Assembly (NCBI RefSeq): GCF_018860755.1
Contig: NZ_JAHKPW010000066.1
Span: forward strand, 1 to 34,413
Direction: 5' to 3'
Source: Colwellia sp. D2M02
GTDB taxonomy: Bacteria > Pseudomonadota > Gammaproteobacteria > Enterobacterales > Alteromonadaceae
Length of the DNA: 34,413 nucleotides
This document shows positions 6,797 through 15,931 of this stretch, in pieces; positions within the stretch are counted from its first letter, which is position 1, and each line of letters begins with the position of its first letter. The translations under genes were made by a program, and so were the position numbers. The notes beneath the pieces were generated by a model that worked only from the letters and a program-made list of their open reading frames with translations, searched no databases and was not told the DNA's origin.

Positions 6797-9106
6797 GTGC
6801 AATATCAAATCGGACCTTGGCTATTTTTACCTGCTCGCTGCGTTATTTCTTCAAGTCTCATTGAAAAAGAGCTCGATCCACTAACTTTCAAGCTAATTAC
6901 TTACTTTATTAGTCAACCTGATCGTATTATTCCTCGCCAAGAATTAGTTGAAAAAGTATGGCAGCAAAACTTTGTTGATGATAATGCAATAAATCGTGCT
7001 ATTTCAGAGCTACGTAAACAACTTAGCCATCCAGAGCATAAAGCCCCCTTAATCAAAACTCATTATCGTAAAGGTTATTCTCTTACGGTAACGCCACAGC
7101 TATTACAAGAAGAACAGGAACCTGCCCAAACGCCAGTAACACAAGCAATTAACGATACTAATCTAACAGAGAATAAAGCTACTGATATAATAGAGCCTCA
7201 TACCGTTGAGGTCGCTGAAAATAACGTACTACTTGATAATGTAACAACATCATCGCCCGCTATCCCATCAAATAACACTCAAACAAAAAAGCCTTCACCT
7301 TATAAGTGGTTATTGATACTAGTAGTGCTACTGTTAGTAGTTAATATCTTTATCGACTTTAAGCAGCTTAATGAGCAACCTAGCCTTAACAATAGCGAAA
7401 AAGCTAACAACGCCAGCGAAAGTACATTTAGCGAGCAAAAAAAGCTAAAAGAGCCAATTGAAAAGTTAATATCTAAAGCTGAAAATGTAAGCTTTACTGC
7501 TGCCACCTGGAATATAGGCGCAGAAACCTTACCCTTGGTATCTCCCGACAAAAACTTTTTAGCTTACACAAATAAGAGTGAAGGTATAACCAGCACCTTT
7601 ATTAAGCACTTACTTACAAAGAAAGAAATCAAGCTCAGTTATAAGAATCTTTATATTTCAGCGATGTCTTGGCAGCCCCAAAATCAGGTATTATTAACCG
7701 AAATTAGTGACTTTAAATCTACATGTCATTATGCAACGTTCAATCTTAGCGATATTAATAACGTTCCTGAGCCAACACTTATTAAAGCATGCGATAAGCA
7801 AGCTCGCGGTATGGCTCAGCTAAGCGCTAAGGGTAATAATATGTTTTACCTGGAGCTTGATGACAAACAACTAGGTCAAGAAATAAACCAATATAATATT
7901 CAAACTCAAAAAAATACGGTTCTTGTACCTTCCGGTGATGCTCAGTATGGCGTTGCACGAATGATTATTTCACCTAATGGTCGTTATTTACTATACCAAT
8001 GGCATGAACGAAATAACCCAGCAAAGCTATACCTATTTGATCTTACAACGCGAGAACAAAATCTACTTTATGAGCAAAAAAAAGAGCTAGATCACATGAC
8101 GTTCGCTTGGTTACCTGATAGCGAACATATTGGTGTATTAAAAGGAAGGAACTTACATTTTATTAATATCAAAAATAAAAATAGTAAAATAATTGAATTA
8201 CCACTAGAGCAATATCTGAGTCACATTGACTTTCTTGATAACAACCAGTTTTTTTCATCTCAAGCGGGCAGCAATCAAATGCAAATAGCTCGAGTGGATA
8301 ATATTTTCAGCGAAAATGAGCCTAACGTCACAATACTGAACAGTTCGGACAGTAACGACTATTACCCGATATACTCAAAAAAAGAGCCAAACCTTCGTTA
8401 TTTTATCTCAAGTAGAACAAATCAGTATCAAATTTGGCAAGCAAATGGTTCTGAAGAAAGGCAAATAAGTCACTTTGATGCTAAAGAACAACAAGCTCTT
8501 TATGTGCTAATGTTATCAGACAACGAAAATTACCTATTATTTAGTCGTAATAATCAGCTTGAATTTATTGATTTAAAAACGGGGAAATTGCACGAGATAC
8601 CTGAACTAAAGCAAGCCAAGGCCAGTAGTTACCTTTGGACTAATAACGATCAAAGTATTGTTTATTCAACAATACAAGATAAAGTCAGTCAAATATGGCA
8701 ATTTAATTTGGTTACCCGCAACAAGACTCAATTAACATTCGAAGGTGGGCAAAAACTGCTCAAGAATGATAGTGGTGATATCTTTTACATCAATAACAAT
8801 AACTTATTAAGTTTGAGTTACGAAAAAAACAAAAGTACCGCAAACGCTTTTAAAAAGAAACTCACAATTACGCCTGCACAATGTTGGTGTTCAGTCACAC
8901 TACAAGGTGATTATTTTTATAGCTTAAGTGACCCGTTATTCTTAGCAAGAATGCATTTATTTTCAGATGAAAAGCAATACTTGCCTTTACCCAGAGCATC
9001 GATGGGCATAACTATGCCAACGCCTAATACATTATTAACAACTTTATTTAAAGAAAATAACACTCAAATCCAGCGTATTTTTTGGTCTACTACAACACTC
9101 CCTTAA
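6797..9106 (+). CDS. ToxR/CadC-like membrane transcriptional regulator with TolB-like propeller
   Basis: A 769-aa protein. Residues about 1-98 are an OmpR/ToxR-type winged helix (LDPLTFKLITYFISQPDRII, VWQQNFVDDNAINRAISELRK, then THYRKGYSLTV, the wing). A low-complexity polar linker follows to about 168, then one transmembrane helix (KWLLILVVLLLVVNIFIDF, about 170-187), then a large periplasmic part built of TolB/WD40-like beta-propeller repeats (for example LPLVSPDKNFLAYTN, IISPNGRYLLYQW). This design couples an envelope signal to DNA binding without a phosphorelay. The start is a GTG; an in-frame stop two codons upstream excludes a longer form. It is divergent from the M16 protease and likely controls it and itself through 6673-6706. 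Confidence 0.9.
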   Translation: MQYQIGPWLFLPARCVISSSLIEKELDPLTFKLITYFISQPDRIIPRQELVEKVWQQNFVDDNAINRAISELRKQLSHPEHKAPLIKTHYRKGYSLTVTPQLLQEEQEPAQTPVTQAINDTNLTENKATDIIEPHTVEVAENNVLLDNVTTSSPAIPSNNTQTKKPSPYKWLLILVVLLLVVNIFIDFKQLNEQPSLNNSEKANNASESTFSEQKKLKEPIEKLISKAENVSFTAATWNIGAETLPLVSPDKNFLAYTNKSEGITSTFIKHLLTKKEIKLSYKNLYISAMSWQPQNQVLLTEISDFKSTCHYATFNLSDINNVPEPTLIKACDKQARGMAQLSAKGNNMFYLELDDKQLGQEINQYNIQTQKNTVLVPSGDAQYGVARMIISPNGRYLLYQWHERNNPAKLYLFDLTTREQNLLYEQKKELDHMTFAWLPDSEHIGVLKGRNLHFINIKNKNSKIIELPLEQYLSHIDFLDNNQFFSSQAGSNQMQIARVDNIFSENEPNVTILNSSDSNDYYPIYSKKEPNLRYFISSRTNQYQIWQANGSEERQISHFDAKEQQALYVLMLSDNENYLLFSRNNQLEFIDLKTGKLHEIPELKQAKASSYLWTNNDQSIVYSTIQDKVSQIWQFNLVTRNKTQLTFEGGQKLLKNDSGDIFYINNNNLLSLSYEKNKSTANAFKKKLTITPAQCWCSVTLQGDYFYSLSDPLFLARMHLFSDEKQYLPLPRASMGITMPTPNTLLTTLFKENNTQIQRIFWSTTTLP

Positions 9107-9123
9107 AACGAGTCAAAATGGAA

Positions 9124-11601
9124 TTAATGTTGCTCATTGCTTTCATCAACTAACGATAGTGTTTGGGGTAATACAATCACAAAACACGCTCCTTTTTTCT
9201 TCTCTTGGTAATGCATAGAGCCCGATAATGTTTGAGCAACCATATTATAAATAATATGCAAACCTAAGCCAACATGACCTTTATGGCGTAGCGTAGTATA
9301 AAACGGCTCAAAAATATCATGTACTTTATCTTGTGGTATCCCACAGCCATCATCAGTATAGGTAACTTTGATATGTTTATCGCATTCCTCAATCGTTAGC
9401 GTAACATTGATTGGCTGCTCATCATTTGAAAAACCATGCTCAACAGTATTACTCAATAAACTTTCTAATATCTGTAACCAGTACGCTGAATAGCTAGTAA
9501 TAGCGCTACTACCATGCAGTGTTAATGTATAATTAACTCGTTTAAACATTACCTTTGCGAGTAAAGAAGTCATCACTTTTTCAATGCAGTCTGCAAGAAT
9601 GAATGCCTGTGGGGGGTCCGAACGCTTTTCAATACTGATTTGCTTAAATTCACTAATTAATTCTGCACTACGTGCTGTATTATTCGCTATTAACTGCGAA
9701 CTTTGCGTTACGGCCATTAAAAATGTATTTAAACCATCGCGAGTAACTTCATTATTCTCAACAGTACTTTTGAATGCTGCCAAAGATTCGTTTAAAAAAG
9801 AAGAGGCTGTAACTATAGTACCTAGAGGCGTATTCACTTCATGAGCAACACCCGCAACTAACTTACTTAAAGACGCCATTTTTTCTACTTCAATTAAGTT
9901 ATCTTGAGTGTTTTTTAAATCTAATAAGGTTGTTTCAAGTGCTTTATTTGTAGTTGTTAGTGATTGCGTTCGTTGTTCAACAATACTTTCTAAATTGGCA
10001 TTAAGCTCTCTTAAATCTTGCTCTTTCGCTTGTATTTTCTCCAAAGCGATGCGTTTATCGGCTAATTTCTTACGCTGATTGAGGCGGTAATAAAAGAAAG
10101 CAATTAAACTAAATATAAATAATGATGACATAACATAGACATAGCCACGTGTTTTTTCTTGCTCAACTTCCAAGGTTGATATTTTATTTTGCTGTATTAA
10201 GTCAGTAATTTTTCGCTGCTTTTGTTCAACATCATACTCCACTCTTAATGTTTGCATAAAGCGCTGCTGCTGCTCATTAAAAATTGTATCTTTTAATCGT
10301 TGAAACTCCTTTTCATTTGCTAGTGCACTTTGATAATCATTTAGCTTTTCATATAAAGTAGACAACATTTGGTATGATTGAAGAACAACAACATTCTTAC
10401 TACTCTGTTTACCGTAAAGTAAGCTATTTCTAGCCGCATCTATTGATAACTCAAGTTCTTCTTCTGCTAGTAGTAATTTAGCTAAAGCTAAATAAGCTTC
10501 TGATAGACGACTAGTGCGCTTAGTCTTTTCAAAAAAAATTATAGCTTTATTTAAATACATGGCAGCAATCTTATACTCAGCGACATCACGATGTAATCGA
10601 CCTAGATACAAGTAAGAGTAATGTAATAATTTTTGACTGTTAATTCGATCTGCTAAATGAGCTGCTTGCGTTAAGTGCTCTAATGCCTCACTTGTTTTCC
10701 CTGCTAAACGATAAGCTTCACCAAGATTATTATGTGAATAAACTTGACCACGTAGGTAACCTATAGACATTTTTATTTTTAAAGATTCAAGGTGCATAGT
10801 AATTGCATTGTCATAGTCTTGGATATCTTTATACAAAATTGCAATGTTGTTGTAATTAATCGCAATTTGTTTAACGTTACTTGTTGTTAATATTAGGGAT
10901 AAGGCTTTTAGTTGGTACTCTAGCGCTTTATCAAGCGCACCAAAACTACGATAAATACTCGCGCTATTATTTAGAGTTTGAACCATAGACTCAACATCAT
11001 TAGTTTGTTGATAATACTGATAAGCAAGCAACGCTGCTTCAATTGCTTTATCGCTATTATAACTCTCGCTATAGACCGTTGCTTTGAGAGCATTAAAGTC
11101 CCCCATAAATTGCAATTCATTTAGCGATTGGGCAAAGTTCAAACCTTTTCCAATGTAAACAAGAGCTTCATCGTGATTTCGTAACTCATTAGCCAGTAAA
11201 GAGAAACTCATCAACACTAACATTTCGTCATGTATATTTTTTTGTTGTTGGGCAATAATTAATGCTTCTTCCAATAAGCTTCGCGATTTCGTAAATTCAT
11301 TTAAATGATAATATGATAAGGCTAAGTAATTTAAGAGAGTCGCTCGGCTGGCATGATTTGGCCCGATAATGTTTAAAGCATCACTTGCATAAGTAATAGA
11401 CTTTTCTGGTGTAAATCGGTTTCCGTCACGGATGTAGTCAATAATTAAGGCTATTTTAGCTTCATCATCACTAACTGCTATTTTCTTCTCAAGTAAGCCC
11501 GCTTCATTTTCATACGCAGAAATATGAAAGCAACAGCACAGTATAACCAACAGCAATGAACGACAATAAATTCCACGGTACTGTAGAGGAAATAGCATCA
11601 C
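9124..11601 (-). CDS. Sensor histidine kinase with periplasmic TPR domain
   Basis: An 825-aa protein. An N-terminal signal sequence (about 1-30, with CCC) is followed by tandem tetratricopeptide repeats over about residues 85-440 (typical NNIAILYKDIQDYDNAI, NNLGEAYRLAGKTSEAL), a transmembrane helix (about 486-506), a coiled coil (510-570), then the kinase core: H-box His587 (VAGVAHEVNTPLG), N-box Asn718, G1 DDGCGIP (about 750-756) and G2 GLGL (778-781). No receiver or Hpt domain is present and no response-regulator gene is adjacent, so it is an orphan. It is convergent with the ToxR-like gene with only 17 bases between stops. The frame opens with GTG at 11601 followed at once by ATG at 11598; either could be the start. 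The ligand, presumably bound by the TPR region, is unknown. Confidence 0.92.
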   Translation of the reverse strand: MMLFPLQYRGIYCRSLLLVILCCCFHISAYENEAGLLEKKIAVSDDEAKIALIIDYIRDGNRFTPEKSITYASDALNIIGPNHASRATLLNYLALSYYHLNEFTKSRSLLEEALIIAQQQKNIHDEMLVLMSFSLLANELRNHDEALVYIGKGLNFAQSLNELQFMGDFNALKATVYSESYNSDKAIEAALLAYQYYQQTNDVESMVQTLNNSASIYRSFGALDKALEYQLKALSLILTTSNVKQIAINYNNIAILYKDIQDYDNAITMHLESLKIKMSIGYLRGQVYSHNNLGEAYRLAGKTSEALEHLTQAAHLADRINSQKLLHYSYLYLGRLHRDVAEYKIAAMYLNKAIIFFEKTKRTSRLSEAYLALAKLLLAEEELELSIDAARNSLLYGKQSSKNVVVLQSYQMLSTLYEKLNDYQSALANEKEFQRLKDTIFNEQQQRFMQTLRVEYDVEQKQRKITDLIQQNKISTLEVEQEKTRGYVYVMSSLFIFSLIAFFYYRLNQRKKLADKRIALEKIQAKEQDLRELNANLESIVEQRTQSLTTTNKALETTLLDLKNTQDNLIEVEKMASLSKLVAGVAHEVNTPLGTIVTASSFLNESLAAFKSTVENNEVTRDGLNTFLMAVTQSSQLIANNTARSAELISEFKQISIEKRSDPPQAFILADCIEKVMTSLLAKVMFKRVNYTLTLHGSSAITSYSAYWLQILESLLSNTVEHGFSNDEQPINVTLTIEECDKHIKVTYTDDGCGIPQDKVHDIFEPFYTTLRHKGHVGLGLHIIYNMVAQTLSGSMHYQEKKKGACFVIVLPQTLSLVDESNEQH

Positions 11602-11752
11602 AACAGTTCACTTCACACCAAAGTCACAAGGTATTTTTAAGTGTAGTTAAGCAATATATAATTAGCGAACCATTAACCCATTGTTTTCCTGTTAAACAGT
11701 TGCAGTAATTGTTACGCTGACTGCCTAACGCCACCATTAATATTTAATAAAC

Positions 11753-12289
11753 GTGTTTTATAAATCTATTATCATAACAAGCCTCATACTTTTATTAACT
11801 GCATGTAGTACCAGTGACAATGCTATTTTTCATACCCAATTCAACTTTTCAGCTGTCACTAGCTATAGTATCTATCATAGAAATTCAGACTTTACTGATA
11901 CGCAAAACTTGGCGGATACACGCCGAAATAGCATTGAAATAGCGATAGAAAAAAGCATGGAGCGTCGAAACTTTCACTACACTAAACCTGAAGATGCAGA
12001 TATTGTAGTAACCTATCATATGATTAAAAACCCTTCTGACTATAAGCGTTACAACAAAGCAGTGCTGTTTTGCCAGCAATGTTTACAAGCTAATAACTGG
12101 CACCAAGGCAGCGATAGATTCACCGTAAAAGTAAACAGTTTGATTATTGATTTAGTTGATCCAAAAAGGAGGAGGTCGGTGTGGCGTAGCATTCAGCCTT
12201 TAAATATTAAAGATAAAGATAACAGCCAAGAAATCAATGAGAAAATTCAGCAAGCCGTTAATGATATGCTAGTACAATACCCTAAATAA
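11753..12289 (+). CDS. DUF4136-family lipoprotein
   Basis: A 178-aa protein with a lipoprotein signal (SLILLLTAC, lipidated Cys18). The mature part carries DUF4136 hallmarks: an early aromatic FNFSAVTSYSIY segment, an ADIVVTYHM strand, the LIIDLVDPKRRRSVWRS block and a C-terminal amphipathic helix (EINEKIQQAVNDMLVQYP). Function of this envelope family is unknown. Start is GTG; the ribosome-binding site is weak. It has its own promoter region, divergent from the histidine kinase (about 150 bases between starts), and no sign of cotranscription with the next gene 116 bases on. Confidence 0.85.
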   Translation: MFYKSIIITSLILLLTACSTSDNAIFHTQFNFSAVTSYSIYHRNSDFTDTQNLADTRRNSIEIAIEKSMERRNFHYTKPEDADIVVTYHMIKNPSDYKRYNKAVLFCQQCLQANNWHQGSDRFTVKVNSLIIDLVDPKRRRSVWRSIQPLNIKDKDNSQEINEKIQQAVNDMLVQYPK

Positions 12290-12367
12290 TCTAGCTGATA
12301 ACAATCAACTCAACAGACTTATTTACCTCAATAGTATTATTCACTATTCAAATTCATAAGCTCTGTT

Positions 12368-12373
12368 TATAAT
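12368..12373 (+). promoter_or_regulatory. Candidate -10 box for the RraB-domain gene
   Basis: A consensus TATAAT lies 33 bases before the RraB-domain gene ATG. The matching -35 region is poor, so this is tentative. Confidence 0.35.
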
Positions 12374-12405
12374 GACCTTTTTTAATACTGTACTTATATT
12401 TAACT

Positions 12406-12729
12406 ATGACCTTCCCAAATGATGAAACAGGCCAAGTATTGGCAGAAATGCAGCAAGCAGGTATTGACCTAGCTATAGAGCACAGTGTGGTGTTTTTTCA
12501 TTTATTCGAGCAGAAAGAACAAGCCCAAGCAATGGTTAAATACCTCAGTGAAAACCACCCAGAAATTACATCATCACTTCACCCCGATGAAACGCCTAAC
12601 GTATGGGATGTAGATTGCACTATCAAAATGATACCAACCTATGATGCCATCATAGCGCAAGAAGAAGCTTTCGAAAAAATAGCGTCTCAACACTCAGGCT
12701 ACAATGACGGTTGGGGGATCGAAGCCTAA
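12406..12729 (+). CDS. RraB-domain protein (RNase E regulator-like)
   Basis: A 107-aa cytosolic acidic protein. The C-terminal GYNDGWGIEA matches the highly conserved YDGWGT end of the RraB fold, and the rest (helix, then VVFFHLFEQKEQAQAMVKYLSE, then VWDVDCTIKMIPTYDAIIAQEEAFEKIA) fits the RraB domain layout. E. coli RraB binds RNase E and alters RNA decay. This protein is shorter, lacks the long acidic tail and may be a paralogue with another target, so no gene symbol is given. It is followed after 24 bases by a PlsC-type acyltransferase gene, a likely two-gene operon. Confidence 0.72.
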   Translation: MTFPNDETGQVLAEMQQAGIDLAIEHSVVFFHLFEQKEQAQAMVKYLSENHPEITSSLHPDETPNVWDVDCTIKMIPTYDAIIAQEEAFEKIASQHSGYNDGWGIEA

Positions 12730-12753
12730 TTTATTGCTTCTGTAAATCTGGAC

Positions 12754-13410
12754 ATGCTTGCTTTCTACTTAAAAAAATACACCATGTATATCACCATAGC
12801 TACTGAATCAGTTGCTTTATCGCTATGTAAACAGCATGGTAAAACCTTTAATCGTTTACGTCGTTTCTTCAGTATTAGAATTGTTCGCAGTGCTGGCGCA
12901 CGTGTTAATTTAAGCGGTAGCATTGACGCTGATACTGATATTCTCATTGTCAATCACCAAAGCATGACCGACATATTCTCACTAGAAGAAGTTGTCGGAA
13001 ATGATGTCCGCTTTGTAGGGCGAACAGGTATCATGGACCGGTGGCCTGTTTCACGTATTGTTAATTTAGTGGGCCATATTACTGTAGATCAAAAAGATCG
13101 ACGCGCCATTATTAAGCTGCTCAAAGACGTGAAAGTATGTAAAGGAAAAAAAGTTATTATTTTTCCAGAAGGTACTCGCTCACAAACAGGAAAAATAGAG
13201 CCCTTCGAGCCTGGCACTAAAATATTAGTCGAGAAGTTAAAATTGAAAGCTCAACCTGTTGTCATAAAAAATATTTTATCTATTTACAACGAGTCAAATA
13301 AAAGCGCGACCTCAGGGACTATTGAAATTGAAGCTCTTCCCCCTGTTAATATTCAAGAAGGCTGGTACGAAAAAGCTCATCAAGACATGAGTAATATCTA
13401 CCAACAATAG
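12754..13410 (+). CDS. PlsC-type 1-acylglycerol-3-phosphate acyltransferase family protein
   Basis: A 218-aa protein with the acyltransferase motifs of the PlsC family: NHxxxxD as NHQSMTD (His68, Asp73) and FPEGTRS (137-143), with the intermediate GIMDRWPVSRIVNLVGHITVDQKDRR segment containing the usual arginine. A hydrophobic N-terminus could anchor it in the inner membrane. It should transfer an acyl chain to lysophosphatidate or a related lysolipid. It is somewhat shorter than E. coli PlsC (about 245 aa) and may be a paralogue with other substrate preference. A second ATG at codon 11 is a possible alternative start; neither has a strong ribosome-binding site. Lies 24 bases after the RraB-domain gene. 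Confidence 0.87.
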   Translation: MLAFYLKKYTMYITIATESVALSLCKQHGKTFNRLRRFFSIRIVRSAGARVNLSGSIDADTDILIVNHQSMTDIFSLEEVVGNDVRFVGRTGIMDRWPVSRIVNLVGHITVDQKDRRAIIKLLKDVKVCKGKKVIIFPEGTRSQTGKIEPFEPGTKILVEKLKLKAQPVVIKNILSIYNESNKSATSGTIEIEALPPVNIQEGWYEKAHQDMSNIYQQ

Positions 13411-13530
13411 AAGCGTTACGCCTACCTTCACGCTTACACTTACTTACATAATTATCACACTTGACTGACAGTTTATCATTTAAAATCCCCTGATAATCAC
13501 GCTAACAAAATCTTTTAACAGGGACCTCTA

Positions 13531-14130
13531 ATGAAACGTTTACTACCCGCTTTATCACTTATATCAATAGCATTATTTAGTACTGCTGCCTTTAGCCAAG
13601 AAAGTAAACATAGCGTAGGCATTAATGTTGGTATTGCCAGTGGCGAATACAAAAACTCGAGTAAAGATGGTGACGGTTTTATACAATCTTACCTTTATTA
13701 TAATTATCAAGCTTTTGAACATATATCATTTGAAATAGCTTATTCGGGTGCTACAGAGTTTGATGATTGGGATTGTGATGAGGATGAAGGTGACAATAGC
13801 TGGACATGTTCATTTAATAGTAATCAAAATATCTTTAATTTACGTGCTAATGAATTTGAGCTTAATAGCGCAGTTATTGCTATAAAAGGCAATTTACCTA
13901 TTTCGAAGCGCAATAGTTTATATGGCAAAATTGGTGCACAATATTATGATTATGACTTTAGTTTAAACGATTACAATATTGAGGGCGACAATGGGGTTGG
14001 TACACTTCTTGAGGCAGGTTGGCAATATCAATGGGATATGGGCATTGGTATGAATGCAGGTTTACGCTACCAAGACTTAGGTGATTTAAGTTTTATTTCA
14101 TCAAATGTTGGCATTAGTTACTTATTTTAA
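13531..14130 (+). CDS. Outer-membrane beta-barrel protein
   Basis: A 199-aa protein with a signal peptide (about 22 residues, ending STAAFS) and alternating hydrophobic strands ending in the aromatic C-terminal signature GISYLF expected for BAM-inserted barrels. The pattern (GINVGIASGEY, YLYYNYQAFEHISFEIAYSG, YGKIGAQYYDYDF, MNAGLRYQDLG) fits an 8-strand OmpW/OmpX/opacity-type barrel. One extracellular loop is very acidic and has two cysteines (DWDCDEDEGDNSWTC), which might bind a cation or form a disulfide. An AGGGA ribosome-binding site supports the ATG. It is monocistronic, with a hairpin downstream. Ligand and role are unknown. Confidence 0.88.
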   Translation: MKRLLPALSLISIALFSTAAFSQESKHSVGINVGIASGEYKNSSKDGDGFIQSYLYYNYQAFEHISFEIAYSGATEFDDWDCDEDEGDNSWTCSFNSNQNIFNLRANEFELNSAVIAIKGNLPISKRNSLYGKIGAQYYDYDFSLNDYNIEGDNGVGTLLEAGWQYQWDMGIGMNAGLRYQDLGDLSFISSNVGISYLF

Positions 14131-14162
14131 TCAACTACTGTATTACATCATTAAATTAATAT

Positions 14163-14196
14163 TAAGTACGTCGAGGTGAAAATCTCGATGTGCTTA
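14163..14196. terminator. Bidirectional hairpin between barrel and TRIC genes
   Basis: A 13-bp stem with two GU pairs (arms 14163-14175 and 14184-14196; core TCGAG/CTCGA, loop of 8 bases) followed by TTTAGTA. The right arm contains the stop codon of the TRIC-type gene. T-tract is short, so efficiency is uncertain. Confidence 0.5.
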
Positions 14197-14823
14197 TTTA
14201 GTATCTTCACTATCAGGAATATGAAAAGCAGGTAACGAAACATGCCAATATATTGCAGCCAAGCGTAACAATAAGGCTGCCGAGATAGAAACTATCAGCG
14301 CATGACTTTCTGACCACGCTAAATACTCTAATAAAACAAATAATCCACCACCTAACATCGCCGCTAGCGCGTAAATTTCTTGGCGTAAAATCATAGGAAT
14401 CACGTTACACAATACATCACGTATCATACCGCCAGCCACGCCAGTAATTGTCCCTAAAACAATAGCTACAGGTGTAGCAGCACCTAAGTCGAGTGACTTT
14501 TGCGTGCCTAATACAGCAAATAATGCCAAACCTAAAGCATCGGCAATTAATAAAAACCGCTTAGGAATGCGTTTCGGTTCACGAATAAGTACAATGGTGA
14601 GTAACGCTGTCGCTAGAACAACATAGAGATAATAGGTTTTCTCCAACCAAAATACAGGTGTTTGTAAGATAACATCACGAATTGTACCGCCACCTATCGC
14701 GGTTACCGACGCTAGTACAACAACACCAAAAGGGTCAAGTTTATAGCGGCCCGCCATCAGTGCCCCTGAGAAAGAAAACACGATAATACCAAAAATATCT
14801 AACCAAAAAAGTAACTCAACCAC
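14194..14823 (-). CDS. TRIC-family (UPF0126) cation channel-like membrane protein
   Basis: A 209-aa polytopic protein with seven hydrophobic segments and the internal duplication typical of the UPF0126/TRIC family: two glycine-rich turns, AIGGGTIRDVIL and GVAGGMIRDVLCN, one per half. Eukaryotic TRIC proteins are trimeric intracellular K+ channels and prokaryotic homologues (E. coli YicG, YadS) form similar channels; some have been linked to glycine import. The start is GTG with an AGAGG site upstream. It is third in the run mtnN, CbiB-like, TRIC (gaps 86 and 62 bases), so cotranscription is possible. Confidence 0.9.
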   Translation of the reverse strand: MVELLFWLDIFGIIVFSFSGALMAGRYKLDPFGVVVLASVTAIGGGTIRDVILQTPVFWLEKTYYLYVVLATALLTIVLIREPKRIPKRFLLIADALGLALFAVLGTQKSLDLGAATPVAIVLGTITGVAGGMIRDVLCNVIPMILRQEIYALAAMLGGGLFVLLEYLAWSESHALIVSISAALLLRLAAIYWHVSLPAFHIPDSEDTK

Positions 14824-14885
14824 ACGTAGGCCTCTACACTAGTATCAATTCTATAGTTGATGTGTTTTAACAATTCAAAATGCTA

Positions 14886-15845
14886 TTACATATTAATGAA
14901 CGTACAGGTTACCGCTAAGGTTATGACGTACAATAAGCTCATGGCAATAACTTGTTTTATTTGTTTGTTCGCATGAATAATATCAGTTACTTTGGGTTGC
15001 TGCGCTAAATCATTAAAGTTAACTCGACGCAGTTTGGTTTGTTGATACATAGCAACGCCCCCCAGTTTCACTTCTAAACTTAACGCCAATAATAAAATAG
15101 CTATATTGTTATTAAGCTGGAAAATAAAGCCTCTACTCAAGCGCCAAAAAAGTAAAAAATTCTTCCCTAAGTTAAATATCAAAAGCTGCAACGCAAATAG
15201 TCTAACGGGTAACCACTGGCATATATTAACCAATACACTAGCGCAATAACCAAAATGATTAAATTGAGTTAACTTAGGGTTCCAGCAATAATGCATTTCA
15301 AGTAATAAACGATACAACAGAGCAGCTAAAGGTCCCAGGGTGAGAAAAATAAAAGCAACCGTATAGCCTTGTTGCAGCGTTCTTAGCAACTGCATTTCAA
15401 TAGCCGCTTTACTTAAACCAACAGCAGATAATTGCTCTGTTTCTCTCAAGACCCAAGGCGCTAATGTTTGCTTAGCCACATAACTTTGATTGCCTACTAT
15501 TGCTTGCGCTATATGCTTAGTAGTTTGCTGTAAGCTAAAACCACCAAAAGCACAATAAAGTAATAGACCATGCCAGAGGTAATCTAACGCGACAAAATCA
15601 GCAAACAACCATAATATTACCGCCAATGGTAGTAACGTAACCACAATAGCCACAAAGCCAGCAACAGTTTGTTGTTGAGCACTATTGCTTGACTTATTTA
15701 CTTTATTGCTTAGTTGCTGACAATAAAACTGGAAAAAACGTAATGGCTCATGTTCAATAAAACGTGATATCGTCAACTTAGTTAACATCACAACAAGTAA
15801 TATGATCACTTGGTAGCTAAAATCATTTATTTCCGTTAGCGCCAT
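14886..15845 (-). CDS. CbiB/AmpE-superfamily integral membrane protein
   Basis: I place the start at the ATG at 15845 (319 aa) because GGAAG lies seven bases before it; the frame can run 18 codons further upstream without such a site. Several transmembrane helices are evident. The block LRETEQLSAVGLSKAAIEMQLLRTLQQGYTVAF aligns with the CbiB/CobD signature region (normally RDT..L...GI.RA.VE..AEN..DG), and QWLPVRLFALQLL resembles the DWVPVRL segment of AmpE. Adenosylcobinamide-phosphate synthase residues such as the AEN triad are not conserved, so cobalamin synthesis is doubtful. A membrane role like AmpE is equally possible. It follows mtnN by 86 bases. Confidence 0.68.
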   Translation of the reverse strand: MALTEINDFSYQVIILLVVMLTKLTISRFIEHEPLRFFQFYCQQLSNKVNKSSNSAQQQTVAGFVAIVVTLLPLAVILWLFADFVALDYLWHGLLLYCAFGGFSLQQTTKHIAQAIVGNQSYVAKQTLAPWVLRETEQLSAVGLSKAAIEMQLLRTLQQGYTVAFIFLTLGPLAALLYRLLLEMHYCWNPKLTQFNHFGYCASVLVNICQWLPVRLFALQLLIFNLGKNFLLFWRLSRGFIFQLNNNIAILLLALSLEVKLGGVAMYQQTKLRRVNFNDLAQQPKVTDIIHANKQIKQVIAMSLLYVITLAVTCTFINM

Positions 15846-15931
15846 TATTTTACTTCCATTAACACCCAATGTAATTGTTAACTCAAAGTGAGTAGGCAAC
15901 AGCTAGGCTCACTCTATATATTAATATTACT

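Noticed and set aside
9584-9844. Plus-strand frame within the histidine kinase
   Set aside because: Shadow frame of a conserved kinase domain; no signal or motif.
12754-12784. Alternative start of the PlsC-type gene at codon 11
   Set aside because: Neither start has a strong ribosome-binding site, so the longer form is kept; the choice is unresolved.
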